DNA of 64,000 nt from RHKX01 sp963745755. GTDB lineage: Bacteria > Actinomycetota > Thermoleophilia > Solirubrobacterales > 70-9. The stretch covers positions 682,001 through 746,000 of the forward strand of contig CAVUYP010000001.1 in the NCBI GenBank assembly GCA_963745755.1, given 5' to 3'. Both the position numbers and the translations under genes were made by a program. Position 1 is the first letter of the stretch. Every line of letters begins with the position of its first letter. Below the pieces are notes generated by a model. The model was not told the DNA's origin. It ran no database searches and worked only from the letters and a program-made list of their open reading frames with translations. Shown here one piece after another: positions 8,761-16,788 of the stretch.

Positions 8761-8999
8761 CCGCCGGCCGCCGGGGGGAAGAAGATCACCCGCTCGGCGT
8801 CACGGGGGACGTCTGCGAAGTCCCGCACCATGACCGCCTCGCGCCGGCCCGCGTCGCGGGTCGGCACCGCCGCCCACATGCCGAGGTCGAGCTGGCGGCG
8901 GAACGCCTCGATCAGCAGCGCCTCGTCGGCGGCGAGATCCGGATCGCCCTCAGCGAGGAGCTGATCACCATGCCCCGGCTTCATGCGGACGAGCCTCAT
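8757..8999 (-). CDS. Small protein of unknown function
   Basis: 80 residues; not recognised. The sequence is acidic at the start (L-A-E-G-D-P-D-L-A-A-D-E-A) and has a middle part M-W-A-A-V-P-T-R-D with V-I-F-F-P near the end. There is no signal peptide, membrane segment or Cys cluster. It overlaps the following membrane-anchored gene by four bases and begins seven bases after the thiD stop, so it probably belongs to a thiD-led transcript. A second in-frame ATG lies five codons later. Confidence 0.6.
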   Translation of the reverse strand: MRLVRMKPGHGDQLLAEGDPDLAADEALLIEAFRRQLDLGMWAAVPTRDAGRREAVMVRDFADVPRDAERVIFFPPAAGG

Positions 9000-9006
9000 G
9001 GACCGA

Positions 9007-9819
9007 TTATGCCAGCGGCGGCAGCGATCGCCGGCCGGCGATCGCGAGAACGTCGACCGGGCCGGGCCCGCTGCCGACGTCGCGCAGGCCGGCGGCGACG
9101 GCTGCGGCCGCCCGGCGCCGCGCCTCGATCGCGGCGGCGCGGAGCGGGAAACCGAGCGCGAGCAGCGCCGCCAGGGTCGAGCTGTGGGTGCAGCCGGAGC
9201 CGTGGGCGGCGCCGTCCGGGTGCAGCGGACCGGGGATCGGCAGCGGCTCGCCGCCGTCGTCGAGCAGGTCGGTCCCGTCGGCGTGGCCGCCGGTGACGAT
9301 CACCGACGCGGCACCGAGGCTGCGGATCGCCGCGGCCAGGTCGCGGGCGGGGACGTCGGCGCCGGCGCCGGTCAGGGCACGCGCCTCGGGAAGGTTCGGG
9401 GTCAGGACCGTGGCCAGCGGCAGCAGCCGCTCGACGAGCGCGGCGCGCGCCGACTCGTCGAGCAGCCGGGCGCCGCTCTCGGAGACCATGACCGGGTCGA
9501 TGACGACCGGGACGTCGCCGACGGAGGCGAGCGCCCGGACGACCGCATCGATCGTCGCGACCGTGCCGAGCATTCCGACCTTGACGGCGTCGACCCCGAT
9601 GTCGGCGGCGACCGCCTCGACCTGGGCGACGATCACCTCCGCGGGGACCGCGTGGATCGCGTCGACCCCGACCGTGTTCTGGGCGGTGATCGCGGTGATC
9701 GCCGTCGTCCCGTGGACGCCGGCGGCGGCGAAGGCCTTGAGATCGGCCTGGATGCCGGCGCCGCCGCCCGAGTCCGATCCGGCGATCGCCAGCGCCACCG
9801 GTGTGCTCGGCTCTGCCAC
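9007..9819 (-). CDS. thiD: Bifunctional hydroxymethylpyrimidine kinase/phosphomethylpyrimidine kinase
   Basis: Phosphorylates HMP and HMP-phosphate for thiamine synthesis; cytoplasmic ribokinase-fold enzyme, 270 residues. Seen directly: A-I-A-G-S-D-S-G-G-G-A-G-I-Q-A-D-L-K at the N-terminus, then G-T-T-A-I-T-A-I-T-A-Q-N-T-V-G-V. Near the end G-S-G-C-T-H-S-S-T-L-A-A supplies the anion hole and catalytic region, with Cys in place of the usual Asp neighbourhood of other ribokinases. The start follows a 49-base gap after dprA. No TPP riboswitch is visible there. Confidence 0.92.
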   Translation of the reverse strand: MAEPSTPVALAIAGSDSGGGAGIQADLKAFAAAGVHGTTAITAITAQNTVGVDAIHAVPAEVIVAQVEAVAADIGVDAVKVGMLGTVATIDAVVRALASVGDVPVVIDPVMVSESGARLLDESARAALVERLLPLATVLTPNLPEARALTGAGADVPARDLAAAIRSLGAASVIVTGGHADGTDLLDDGGEPLPIPGPLHPDGAAHGSGCTHSSTLAALLALGFPLRAAAIEARRRAAAAVAAGLRDVGSGPGPVDVLAIAGRRSLPPLA

Positions 9820-9868
9820 GCGACGATCCTAGATAACGGCGGCGCTCGTGCCGCCCAGACCCCGCCGC

Positions 9869-10984
9869 CTACGGCCGGGCCTGGGCGGAGCGCGTGTACC
9901 TGCCGGCGTGATCGCAGCGCACGTAGCCGTCGCGCTCGAGTCCGGCGAGCGCGGCGAGCACGCTCGTGAGCTCGAGCCCGGCCTCGGCGGCGACCGCGTC
10001 GGCGGTCGCGGCGCCGGTCTCGATCGCGTCCAGAACCGTCCGGCCCGGCGCCGCGAGCGGCGGGCCGACCGCGACGGCGGTGGCCGCACCCGGGCCGAGC
10101 AACAGGTCGAGGACGTCGCGAGCGTCGCGGACGACCGCGGCGCCGTCGGCGAGCAGCCGGTTCGTGCCGCTCGAACGCCATGAGTTGACCGGACCGGGTA
10201 CGGCGCCGACCGTGCGGCCGCAGTCGATCGCCATCTCGGCGGTGATCAGCGAACCGGAGCGCTCGGCGGCCTCGACGACGACGGTGATCCCGGCCAGCGC
10301 CGCCATGATCCGGTTGCGGGCCGGGAACATCCAGCGGAACGTCGGCGAGCCGGGCGGCAGCTCCGAGATCAGGGCGCCGTTGGCACGGACCCGCCGGTAG
10401 AGGCCGGCGGCGGAGCGCGGGTAGGCGCGATCGGCGCCGGGCCCGAGCACCGCGACCGTCGGCCCGCCGGCGGCGAGCGCGCCCTCGTGGGCGGCCGAGT
10501 CGATCCCCATCGCCAGACCGCTGACGACGACGATCCCGGCGGCGGCCAGCATCCGGGCCAGCTCGAATGCCACCTCGCGCCCGTAGGCGCCGCCCCGGCG
10601 GGCCCCGACGATCGTCGCCGTCCGCCCCGGGCCGAGATCGGCGAGCAGCGACCGGTCGCCGGCCCCGAACAGGGCCCGCGGCCGCGAGTGGCCGAGAGCG
10701 TCGAGCCCGTCCGGGAGCCCGCCGGCATGCGGGCAGCAGCTCCAGCCCGCCGCCACCGTCGCCGCCTCGAGCTCGGCGCCGGCGGCAGCCCTCCCGGCGG
10801 CGCGAAGCCGGCGCCGCCACTCGCCGGGCGCGACCGCGGCGGCGAGCTCGCGGTCGTCGAGGGCGAGCAGGTCCCGGGCCCGCTCGCTCGCCCTCGCCCC
10901 GACCGAACGGTCGACGTGGCCGGCGAGCGCTGCGAGCAGGACGCCCCGCCGCGCGCATTGCGGGCAGGCGCCGGGCGGGCTCAC
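9869..10984 (-). CDS. dprA: DNA-processing protein DprA/Smf
   Basis: Binds single-stranded DNA and loads RecA during transformation; in many non-competent bacteria its role is unclear. About 371 residues: an N-terminal helical part with C-P-Q-C, then a Rossmann-like DprA domain and a C-terminal winged helix. The core carries G-A-R-R-G-G-A-Y-G-R, S-G-L-A-M-G-I-D-S-A-A-H, P-A-R-N-R-I-M-A-A and S-G-S-L-I-T-A-E-M-A. The start is a GTG forming a GTGA overlap with the comM stop. Longer in-frame extensions only shadow comM. Together with comM it forms the usual natural-transformation-associated pair. Confidence 0.92.
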   Translation of the reverse strand: MSPPGACPQCARRGVLLAALAGHVDRSVGARASERARDLLALDDRELAAAVAPGEWRRRLRAAGRAAAGAELEAATVAAGWSCCPHAGGLPDGLDALGHSRPRALFGAGDRSLLADLGPGRTATIVGARRGGAYGREVAFELARMLAAAGIVVVSGLAMGIDSAAHEGALAAGGPTVAVLGPGADRAYPRSAAGLYRRVRANGALISELPPGSPTFRWMFPARNRIMAALAGITVVVEAAERSGSLITAEMAIDCGRTVGAVPGPVNSWRSSGTNRLLADGAAVVRDARDVLDLLLGPGAATAVAVGPPLAAPGRTVLDAIETGAATADAVAAEAGLELTSVLAALAGLERDGYVRCDHAGRYTRSAQARP

Positions 10985-12477
10985 CGGCCGTCCCGGCGCC
11001 GCATCGACAGTGCCTCGGCGACGTGATCGGCGCCGACCGCCCGCGACCCGGCGAGGTCGGCGCAGGTCCGGGCGACCTTGACGACCCGGCTCCAGCCGCG
11101 ACCGCTCAGCGCCAACGTGGCGTGGCCGCTGATCAGCAACGTCCTCGCCTCGGCGTCGAGCCCAGCCAGCTCGGCGATCTCGCGATCGCTCATCGAGGCA
11201 TTGGTGCGGTCCTCGCCGAGCCGCTCGCGCTGCGCCTCGCGGGCGTCGAGAACCCGCGCGGCGACCGCCCGCGAGGACTCGCCGCCGTCGCCGTCGAGCG
11301 CCGTCGCCGTCGGCTGCTCGACGGCGAGCGCGAGATCGAAGCGGTCGGCCAGCGCGCCGCTGAGCCGCGACGCGTAGGCGCGGATCCGCTCGGCCGTGCA
11401 GCTGCAGCGCGGTGAGCCCTCGCCGTGCCCGCACGGACACGGGTTGGCGGCGGCGAAGAGCTGAAAGCGCGCCGGGAAGCTGACCGCTCCCCGGGCACGG
11501 GAGATCGTCACCGCCCCGTCCTCGAGCGGCTGCCGCAGCGCCTCCAGGGACGCGCGGGAGAACTCGCCGAGCTCGTCGAGGAAGAGCACGCCGCGATGGG
11601 CGAGGGTGATCTCACCCGGTCGTGGCGGGCTGCCGCCACCGACGAGACCGGCGGTCGAGATCGTGTGATGAGGGGCCCGGAACGGCCGCGGCGCCAGCGA
11701 GCCGTCGGTGCGGGGGCGCCCGGCCACACTGGCGATCTTCGTCACCTCGATCGCCTCGCGGCGCGAGAGCGGCGGCAGGATCGACGGCAGCCGGCGCGCC
11801 GCCAGCGACTTGCCGGCGCCGGGCGGGCCGACCACCATCGCCCCGTGGCCACCGGCGGCCGCGACCTCGAGCCCGCGGCGTAGCGCCGGCTGGCCCTTCA
11901 GGTCGGCGAGGTCCGGTAGCGGCGCCGGATCGGTTCCCGGAGCCGCCGGGGCCGGCATCGCCGCGATCTCACCGGCCCCGAGCGGGGCCAGATCCGCCAG
12001 CGACGCCAGCGGCGCCACGGCGAGGCCGGCGACGAGCTCCGCCTCGGCGCCGTTGGCGGCCGCGACCGCGAACCCGCGCCCGCCTTCGCGATCGACCCGC
12101 TCGGCCATCGCGAGGACGCCGGGCAGCGGCCGCACGGCCCCGTCCAGCGCCAGCTCTCCGGCCAGCCACCATTCCTCGAGACCGGCGCCGGGAATCTGGG
12201 CGGAGGCGATCAGGATCGCGGCGGCGATCGCCAGGTCGAAGCCGGGGCCGGCCTTGCGGAGGTCGGCCGGCGCGAGGCTGGCGGTGATCCGCTGCAGCGG
12301 GAAGTCGAACCCGGAGTTGACGAGCGCCGCCCGGACCCGCTCGCGGGACTCGCGGACCGCGGCGTCGGGCAGGCCGACCAGCGAGAACGCCGGCAGCCCG
12401 CGGTGGATGTCGATCTCGACGTCGACGGGGACGGCCTCGATGCCGGATATCGCCAATGTCCGCGTCCGTGCCAGCAT
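10981..12477 (-). CDS. comM: YifB/ComM family Mg-chelatase-like AAA+ ATPase
   Basis: About 498 residues. The N-terminal Lon-S16-like domain (M-L-A-R-T-R-T-L-A-I-S-G-I-E-A) is followed by an AAA+ module: Walker A G-P-P-G-A-G-K-S-L-A-A around residue 220, Walker B V-L-F-L-D-E-L-G-E-F, and a C-P-C-G...C-S-C zinc-like cluster. In Vibrio, ComM is a helicase that extends branches during recombination of incoming DNA. I chose the ATG at 12477 because it gives the conserved M-L-A-R start; an ATG 27 bases upstream is also possible. The stop overlaps the dprA start. Confidence 0.92.
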   Translation of the reverse strand: MLARTRTLAISGIEAVPVDVEIDIHRGLPAFSLVGLPDAAVRESRERVRAALVNSGFDFPLQRITASLAPADLRKAGPGFDLAIAAAILIASAQIPGAGLEEWWLAGELALDGAVRPLPGVLAMAERVDREGGRGFAVAAANGAEAELVAGLAVAPLASLADLAPLGAGEIAAMPAPAAPGTDPAPLPDLADLKGQPALRRGLEVAAAGGHGAMVVGPPGAGKSLAARRLPSILPPLSRREAIEVTKIASVAGRPRTDGSLAPRPFRAPHHTISTAGLVGGGSPPRPGEITLAHRGVLFLDELGEFSRASLEALRQPLEDGAVTISRARGAVSFPARFQLFAAANPCPCGHGEGSPRCSCTAERIRAYASRLSGALADRFDLALAVEQPTATALDGDGGESSRAVAARVLDAREAQRERLGEDRTNASMSDREIAELAGLDAEARTLLISGHATLALSGRGWSRVVKVARTCADLAGSRAVGADHVAEALSMRRRDGR

Positions 12478-12674
12478 CGCTGCGACGCTAGGGCGGAGCC
12501 GCATACAGGTGGCGCCGTCAATGCACCGAATCGCACGCTCGGCCGTGCCGGCATCCGCACCGGCGGGCCGCGGTTACGGAATCGGCACGGCCACGTCACC
12601 GAGCGACACGGTCGCGGCGCCACCCGGCACGGCGCGACGGCGACGATCGCGTCGATGATCGCGGCGAGGCGAAG
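12478..12674. other. Divergent intergenic region comM / yraN
   Basis: This 197-base gap separates two divergent starts and must hold both promoters. The sequence is uniformly GC-rich. I see no convincing -35/-10 pair, riboswitch or long inverted repeat. A short repeated G-G-C-A-C-G-G-C-type pattern recurs, but only as local low complexity. Confidence 0.4.
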
Positions 12675-13046
12675 ATGACCAGGGCGCGGCTGCGGACCGG
12701 GCGGATCGGCGAGACGCTCGCCTGCCGGCGGCTCGAGCTCGCGGGGCTGCGGATCCTCGCCCGCAACTGCCGGACCCGGTTCGGCGAGATCGACGCGGTC
12801 GCGCTGGACGGCGAGACGCTCGTCTTCGTCGAGGTGAAGACGATCCGCGCCGGCGCCGCCCATGGGCCGGTCGACCCGGCCCATGCGGTCGGGTCGCGCA
12901 AGCAGATGCAGGTGCGGCGGCTCGCCCGCGCCTGGCTGGCCGAGAACCGGCCGCCCCGCCACCGCTCGATCCGCTTCGACGTCGTCGGCGTCAGTCTCGA
13001 CGCCCGCGGCGCGGCGACGATCGAGCACCTGCCCGCCGCCTTCTGA
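12675..13046 (+). CDS. UPF0102/YraN family putative endonuclease
   Basis: 123-residue small protein of the Holliday-junction-resolvase-like nuclease superfamily. It shows G-R-I-G-E-T-L-A near the start, R-F-G-E-I-D-A-V-A and F-V-E-V-K-T, which supply the E...D...E-x-K active-site set. Cellular function is not firmly established for the family. It is usually co-directional with rnhB and comM; here it faces the other way, convergent with rnhB (15 bases apart) and divergent from comM. Confidence 0.88.
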   Translation: MTRARLRTGRIGETLACRRLELAGLRILARNCRTRFGEIDAVALDGETLVFVEVKTIRAGAAHGPVDPAHAVGSRKQMQVRRLARAWLAENRPPRHRSIRFDVVGVSLDARGAATIEHLPAAF

Positions 13047-13060
13047 CGGGTCGGGGCCTC

Positions 13061-13765
13061 CTAGGCGGAGCCGAGCTCGAGCTGCCGGTAGGCAGTCGAG
13101 GCGAACGAACGGCGATGCAGCGAGCAGATGCCGATCCGGGCGATCGCATCGCGGTGCCCGGGAGACGAGTAGCCGACGTTGGCGTCGAAGTCCCAGCCCG
13201 GATAGGCAGCGGCCGCCTGGCGCATGTAGCGGTCCCGGGTCACCTTGGCGACGACCGATGCGGCGGCGATCGCGGCGCTGCGCGCATCCCCCTCGATGAC
13301 CGCCTCGTGCTCGACCCGGCAGCGCGAGCCGAGCCGGAAGCCGTCGCTGAGGCAGACCGACCCCGGCACCGCCACCCTGCCGAGCATGTCGGCGAGCGCG
13401 TTCAGGTTGGTGACGTGGAGGCCGCGGGAGTCGATCCCGCCCGGACAGCGGGCGGTGACCGCGACCCGGCTGGCGGCGGCGAGCACCGCCGGATAGAGCC
13501 GCTCGCGCTCCTCCTCGGTCTTGCGCTTCGAGTCATCGAGCCCGGCCAGCGACTTGCGGACGTCGGCGGTCAGGCAGCGGTAGTCGAGCAGGACCGCCGC
13601 CGCGACCAGCGGGCCGGCCAGCGAGCCGCGGCCGGCCTCGTCGGCGCCGGCCACGAACCGGCGGCCGAACTGCTGGTCGAAGCGAAACAGCCAGGTCGTC
13701 CGCCGTCCGTCGGGACGGCGCGTCCGCCTCCGCTTCGGCTTGCCGTCCGCCGGAGCGCCGGACAC
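13061..13765 (-). CDS. rnhB: Ribonuclease HII
   Basis: Removes ribonucleotides from RNA-DNA hybrids; about 234 residues with the chosen start. The catalytic D-E-A-G-R-G-S-L-A-G-P-L-V-A-A motif is clear. It is followed by L-D-D-S-K-R-K (usual D-S-K) and D-A-R-S-A-A-I-A-A-A-S-V-V-A-K-V-T-R-D-R further on. Residues 1-40 are a basic tail rich in Arg and Lys. I start at a GTG five bases after the lepB stop. An in-frame ATG at 13876 would overlap lepB by over 100 bases and is less likely. Confidence 0.92.
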   Translation of the reverse strand: MSGAPADGKPKRRRTRRPDGRRTTWLFRFDQQFGRRFVAGADEAGRGSLAGPLVAAAVLLDYRCLTADVRKSLAGLDDSKRKTEEERERLYPAVLAAASRVAVTARCPGGIDSRGLHVTNLNALADMLGRVAVPGSVCLSDGFRLGSRCRVEHEAVIEGDARSAAIAAASVVAKVTRDRYMRQAAAAYPGWDFDANVGYSSPGHRDAIARIGICSLHRRSFASTAYRQLELGSA

Positions 13766-13769
13766 CTGC

Positions 13770-14378
13770 TCAGAGGAGTCCGATCCGGTTGAGCGGCCAG
13801 TAGGTGGCGAAGGCCTTGCCGATGATCCAGTCCTTGGGGACGGGTCCCCAGAATCTGCTGTCGTCGCTGGCTCCACGGTTGTCGCCCATCATGAAGTAGT
13901 GGTCGGGCGGGATCGTGATCTCCTCCGGGAGATCGCAGCCGCGGGAGCTCCCGCAGGGCCTGATGAAGCCGTCGGGGATCGGCTTGCCGTTGACGATCGC
14001 GTGGCCGTCCTCGATCCGCAGCGTGTCGCCCGGCGTCGCGACCACGCGCTTGATGAAGTTGGTGTCGGCGGGCTCATCGACGGGCTCCGGACAGGCCTCG
14101 CGCGGCGGCAGCGGATCGAGCCCGCAGGTCTCGGTCGTGTCGGCACCCTTCGGCGGGTGGAAGACGACGATGTCGCCGATCTCGGGGTCGCTGAAGTGGT
14201 AGCTGACGCGCTGGACGAGGACCCGCTGGCCGACCTCGAGGGTCGGGATCATCGAGCCGGTCGGGATCTGGTACGGCTTGACGACGAACGCCTGGATGAC
14301 CAGCGCCAGCCCGATCGCGAAGGCGACGATCGCGACCAGCTCGACGATCGCGCCGAAGGTCGACTTGGGTCGCGGCAT
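13770..14378 (-). CDS. lepB: Signal peptidase I
   Basis: Membrane serine protease that cleaves signal peptides; 202 residues. One N-terminal transmembrane helix (about 10-30) precedes the catalytic domain. The Ser lies in P-T-G-S-M-I-P-T-L and the general-base Lys in F-I-K-R-V-V-A-T-P-G-D. Box E is seen as Y-F-M-M-G-D-N-R-G-A-S-D-D-S-R. A Cys-containing insertion (C-G-L-D-P-L-P-P-R-E-A-C) lies between boxes C and D. It follows rplS by 23 bases, in the common rplS-lepB-rnhB order. Confidence 0.94.
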   Translation of the reverse strand: MPRPKSTFGAIVELVAIVAFAIGLALVIQAFVVKPYQIPTGSMIPTLEVGQRVLVQRVSYHFSDPEIGDIVVFHPPKGADTTETCGLDPLPPREACPEPVDEPADTNFIKRVVATPGDTLRIEDGHAIVNGKPIPDGFIRPCGSSRGCDLPEEITIPPDHYFMMGDNRGASDDSRFWGPVPKDWIIGKAFATYWPLNRIGLL

Positions 14379-14401
14379 GATGGTTCGACGACCGGGCGCG
14401 C

Positions 14402-15049
14402 TCAGGCGTCCTGCCGCGAAGCCTCATCGTCTGCGTCGGAGTCGGTCTGCGACTCCGCGGCTTCTCCCTCCGGCTCCCCAGCCGGCTCACTCGCTGCGGC
14501 CGGGGCTTCCTCTTCGCCCTCGGTTCCGGACTCGCTGTCGACCTCGGCGTCGGCCTCCGCCTCCGCCTCCTCGACCTGCTCGACCTCCTCGACGATCTCC
14601 TCGCCGTCGCCGGTGGCGGGCACGGCCTGTGGGGCCTCGACCTGGGTGGCGCCCTCGGCGTCGACCGCCTCGTCGCCGTCGGAGCCGAGCACCTCCTCGC
14701 CGATTCCCCAGCGCCGCTCGGCGACGCGGGCGGCCTTGCCGACGCGATCGCGCAGGTAGTAGAGCTTGGCGCGGCGGACGTCGCCGCGGCCGGCGACCTC
14801 GAGCTGCTCGATCTTGGGCGAATGCAGGGGAAACGTCCGCTCGACGCCGACGCCGAAGGACTGCTTGCGGACCGTGAAGGTCTCGCGGGCTCCGCTGCCC
14901 TGGCGCTTGATGACGACGCCCTCGAAGACCTGGGTGCGGGTGCGGGTGCCCTCGATCACCTGGAAGTGGACGCGGACGCGGTCGCCGGCGGCGAACCGCG
15001 GGCGTCGCTGCAGCTGCTCCTTCTCGAGGCTCTGGATGATCGTGCTCAT
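14402..15049 (-). CDS. rplS: 50S ribosomal protein L19 with long acidic C-terminal extension
   Basis: The first ~117 residues are a normal L19 (R-F-A-A-G-D-R-V-R-V-H, V-F-E-G-V-V-I-K-R-Q-G-S-G, R-R-A-K-L-Y-Y-L-R-D-R), which sits at the 30S-50S interface. L19 is usually about 115 residues. Here it continues for about 98 more, made almost wholly of Glu, Asp, Ala, Ser and Val (runs such as E-E-V-E-Q-V-E-E-A-E-A-E). The reading frame is open without interruption and codon use does not change. The extension is probably disordered. The gene follows trmD after a ~100-base gap containing a GC-rich stem. Confidence 0.93.
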   Translation of the reverse strand: MSTIIQSLEKEQLQRRPRFAAGDRVRVHFQVIEGTRTRTQVFEGVVIKRQGSGARETFTVRKQSFGVGVERTFPLHSPKIEQLEVAGRGDVRRAKLYYLRDRVGKAARVAERRWGIGEEVLGSDGDEAVDAEGATQVEAPQAVPATGDGEEIVEEVEQVEEAEAEADAEVDSESGTEGEEEAPAAASEPAGEPEGEAAESQTDSDADDEASRQDA

Positions 15050-15151
15050 GTTCTGGGCTCCGGCTCGTCTGTCTGCCGCCGGTTCCGGGTCCCGGTCGGC
15101 GGCTTCGGCACGGCGACGACCGGTCGCCGGCCGCGCGGCGGGGAATAGTAG
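15050..15151 (-). promoter_or_regulatory. trmD-rplS intergenic region with GC-rich hairpin
   Basis: Unlike the tight spacing elsewhere in the run, about 100 bases separate trmD from rplS. On the minus strand it contains a stem built from G-C-C-G-C-C-G and C-G-G-C-G-G-C enclosing a second C-C-G-G-G/C-C-C-G-G pairing, ending some 25 bases before the rplS ATG. An A/T-richer patch (T-A-C-T-A-T-T) near the trmD stop could be a -10 box. A ribosomal-protein leader or a separate rplS promoter are both possible; neither is shown. Confidence 0.3.
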
Positions 15152-15829
15152 CTAAGAGCCGTCGCGATCAGCCCGACCCCGCTCGCGGCTGCGCTCGAGC
15201 CGCCACCGGCGGACGCGCTCGTGATCGCCGGAGAGCAGGACGTCCGGCACTCCCCACCCCCGGTAGCTCGCCGGCCGGGTGTAGTGCGGGTACTCGGGCT
15301 GGCCTTCGAGCGCCGCCGAGAACGACTCCTCGAGGGCGCTGTCGGCGTGGCCGAGCGCCCCCGGGAGCTTGCGCAGGACCGCGTCGGCGACGACCATCGC
15401 CGCCAGCTCGCCGCCGGAGAGTACGTAGCGGCCGATCGAGACGGCATCGGTGACGAGATGCTCGCGGACCCGCTCGTCGACGCCCTCGTAGCGGCCGCAG
15501 AGCAGGGTCAGCTCCGGCTCCGCCGCCAGCTCTTCGGCCAACCCCTCGTCGAAGGTCCGCCCCGACGGCGTCAGCAGCACCGTGCGGCGCGAACGCGATG
15601 CCTCGCCGTAGGCCGTCTGCAGCGCGGCGTCGACGACGTCGACCCGCATCACCATCCCGGCGCCGCCCCCGTAGGGCGAGTCGTCGACCTGCCCGGCCCC
15701 GAGCGGCGTCGTCTCCCGGTAGTCGAGGAACCGCAGCTCCGAGCCGGCGGCGACGACGTTGCGAACGTGACGCTGGGTCACGAACCATTCGAACCACTCC
15801 GGAAACAGGGTGAAGACATCGAGGCGCAT
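15152..15829 (-). CDS. trmD: tRNA (guanine-37-N1)-methyltransferase
   Basis: Methylates G37 of tRNAs to prevent frameshifting; SPOUT-family dimer with a trefoil knot; about 225 residues. Visible: M-R-L-D-V-F-T-L-F-P-E-W, the cofactor loop L-L-C-G-R-Y-E-G-V-D-E-R-V, and I-G-R-Y-V-L-S-G-G-E-L-A-A. The C-terminal helical part includes Y-P-H-Y-T-R-P. The start M-R-L-D matches the family; longer in-frame sequence reads back over the neighbouring gene. It normally follows rimM, but here an AbiEi/DUF559 gene lies in that place. Confidence 0.93.
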   Translation of the reverse strand: MRLDVFTLFPEWFEWFVTQRHVRNVVAAGSELRFLDYRETTPLGAGQVDDSPYGGGAGMVMRVDVVDAALQTAYGEASRSRRTVLLTPSGRTFDEGLAEELAAEPELTLLCGRYEGVDERVREHLVTDAVSIGRYVLSGGELAAMVVADAVLRKLPGALGHADSALEESFSAALEGQPEYPHYTRPASYRGWGVPDVLLSGDHERVRRWRLERSRERGRADRDGS

Positions 15830-15842
15830 GCGAGGCGGGAGC

Positions 15843-16766
15843 CTAGAGGGCGACGGGTCCCTCCACCCCGAGCAGCGCCGCGATCTCGGCGAAGACGGCA
15901 TCGGCGTCGGCCCGGAGCCGGTCCCCGGTGAGCCTCAGGACGCGATGGCCACGCACCTGCAGAGCCGCATCGCGCCGCAGGTCACGTTGCCGCTGCGCCC
16001 AGGAGCGGTGGTAGGTGTAGCTGTCGATCTCGACGACCAGCCTCGCCGCCGGCCACTGGAAGTCGACCTCGTAGCCGTGCAGCCGGGCGTTGACGAGCGG
16101 CTCGGGAAGCCCGCGGGCGAGGCAGAGGCGGAGGAAGAGGGCCTCCGGCGGCGACTTCGTGCGATCGACGGCGCCGCGCTGTTCGAGCACGAGGCGGCGC
16201 AGGGTGCCGGTGCCGCGCCGCCCGGGCGCGGTGTCGCAGATCGCGACGAGGGCGGGGACGTCGAGGAGGCGCATCCGGTCGGCGGCCTCGACGGCGAAGC
16301 GGAGCCGCTCCGGCGGCAGGAGCCCGGCGATGTCGAGCAGCGTGCGCCCGGGCGTGGTCACGGGAATGGCGTCGCGCTCGCTGCGATGCTCGGGTCGGAA
16401 GTTGCGGCTGCGGTGGAAGCGGATGCCGGGACGGCGGCGGGTGCCACGCCCCGGCAGAAGTACGTGAATCAGTGCGTCCGCCCGATCGATCAGCCGCCAG
16501 AGCAACGCGGCGCTGAGGTGGCTGAGAACGGCGCCTTCGCCGGCCGCAAGCACAGCAGCCATCCATCGCCCCTCCTTCGTCAGATGCCGATGACCGACGG
16601 AGTAGACGCCGGCGTGGATTCGGTGAAGGCGTCCGTCGCGCAGGCAGCGGTTGACGAACTCGCCGTCGACGCCCAGCGCCGCGACCTGAGGACGCGACAC
16701 GACGCCGTGCTGCCTGGTGGCGATTCGCGCCAACACCCTTCCCGGTGGCACGGATTTCGCAGCCAT
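15843..16766 (-). CDS. AbiEi-like antitoxin-domain/DUF559 protein
   Basis: About 307 residues. The N-terminal ~70 residues resemble the AbiEi winged-helix antitoxin domain (A-R-I-A-T-R-Q-H-G-V-V-S-R-P-Q-V, then L-H-R-I-H-A-G-V-Y-S-V-G). The C-terminal ~110 resemble DUF559, a Vsr/restriction-endonuclease-like fold, with Y-E-V-D-F-Q-W and L-V-V-E-I-D-S-Y-T-Y-H. No toxin gene is adjacent, so it may act alone. The chosen ATG lies in the loop of a 19-bp inverted repeat. An alternative ATG at 16796 would put that repeat inside the coding region. It occupies the usual rimM position between khpA and trmD. Confidence 0.75.
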   Translation of the reverse strand: MAAKSVPPGRVLARIATRQHGVVSRPQVAALGVDGEFVNRCLRDGRLHRIHAGVYSVGHRHLTKEGRWMAAVLAAGEGAVLSHLSAALLWRLIDRADALIHVLLPGRGTRRRPGIRFHRSRNFRPEHRSERDAIPVTTPGRTLLDIAGLLPPERLRFAVEAADRMRLLDVPALVAICDTAPGRRGTGTLRRLVLEQRGAVDRTKSPPEALFLRLCLARGLPEPLVNARLHGYEVDFQWPAARLVVEIDSYTYHRSWAQRQRDLRRDAALQVRGHRVLRLTGDRLRADADAVFAEIAALLGVEGPVAL

Positions 16767-16788
16767 GAACTGCAAAATGCGTGCCACC
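16744..16788 (-). promoter_or_regulatory. 19-bp inverted repeat with the start codon in its loop
   Basis: Arms 16744-16762 and 16770-16788 match at 17 of 19 positions, with a 7-base loop. In the minus-strand RNA the arms are GGUGGCACGCAUUUUGCAG and CUGCGAAAUCCGUGCCACC. That is 18 of 19 pairs counting one G-U, and the loop is U-U-C-A-U-G-G, which holds the AUG of the AbiEi/DUF559 gene. A purine-rich G-A-G-G-T-G-G that could be the ribosome-binding site is in the 5' arm. It could be an operator for the gene's own DNA-binding domain, a translational lock, or a dispersed palindromic repeat. Confidence 0.6.

Noticed and set aside
9820..9868. TPP riboswitch before thiD
   Set aside because: The gap is 49 bases, less than the element needs, and lacks the C-U-G-A-G-A motif.
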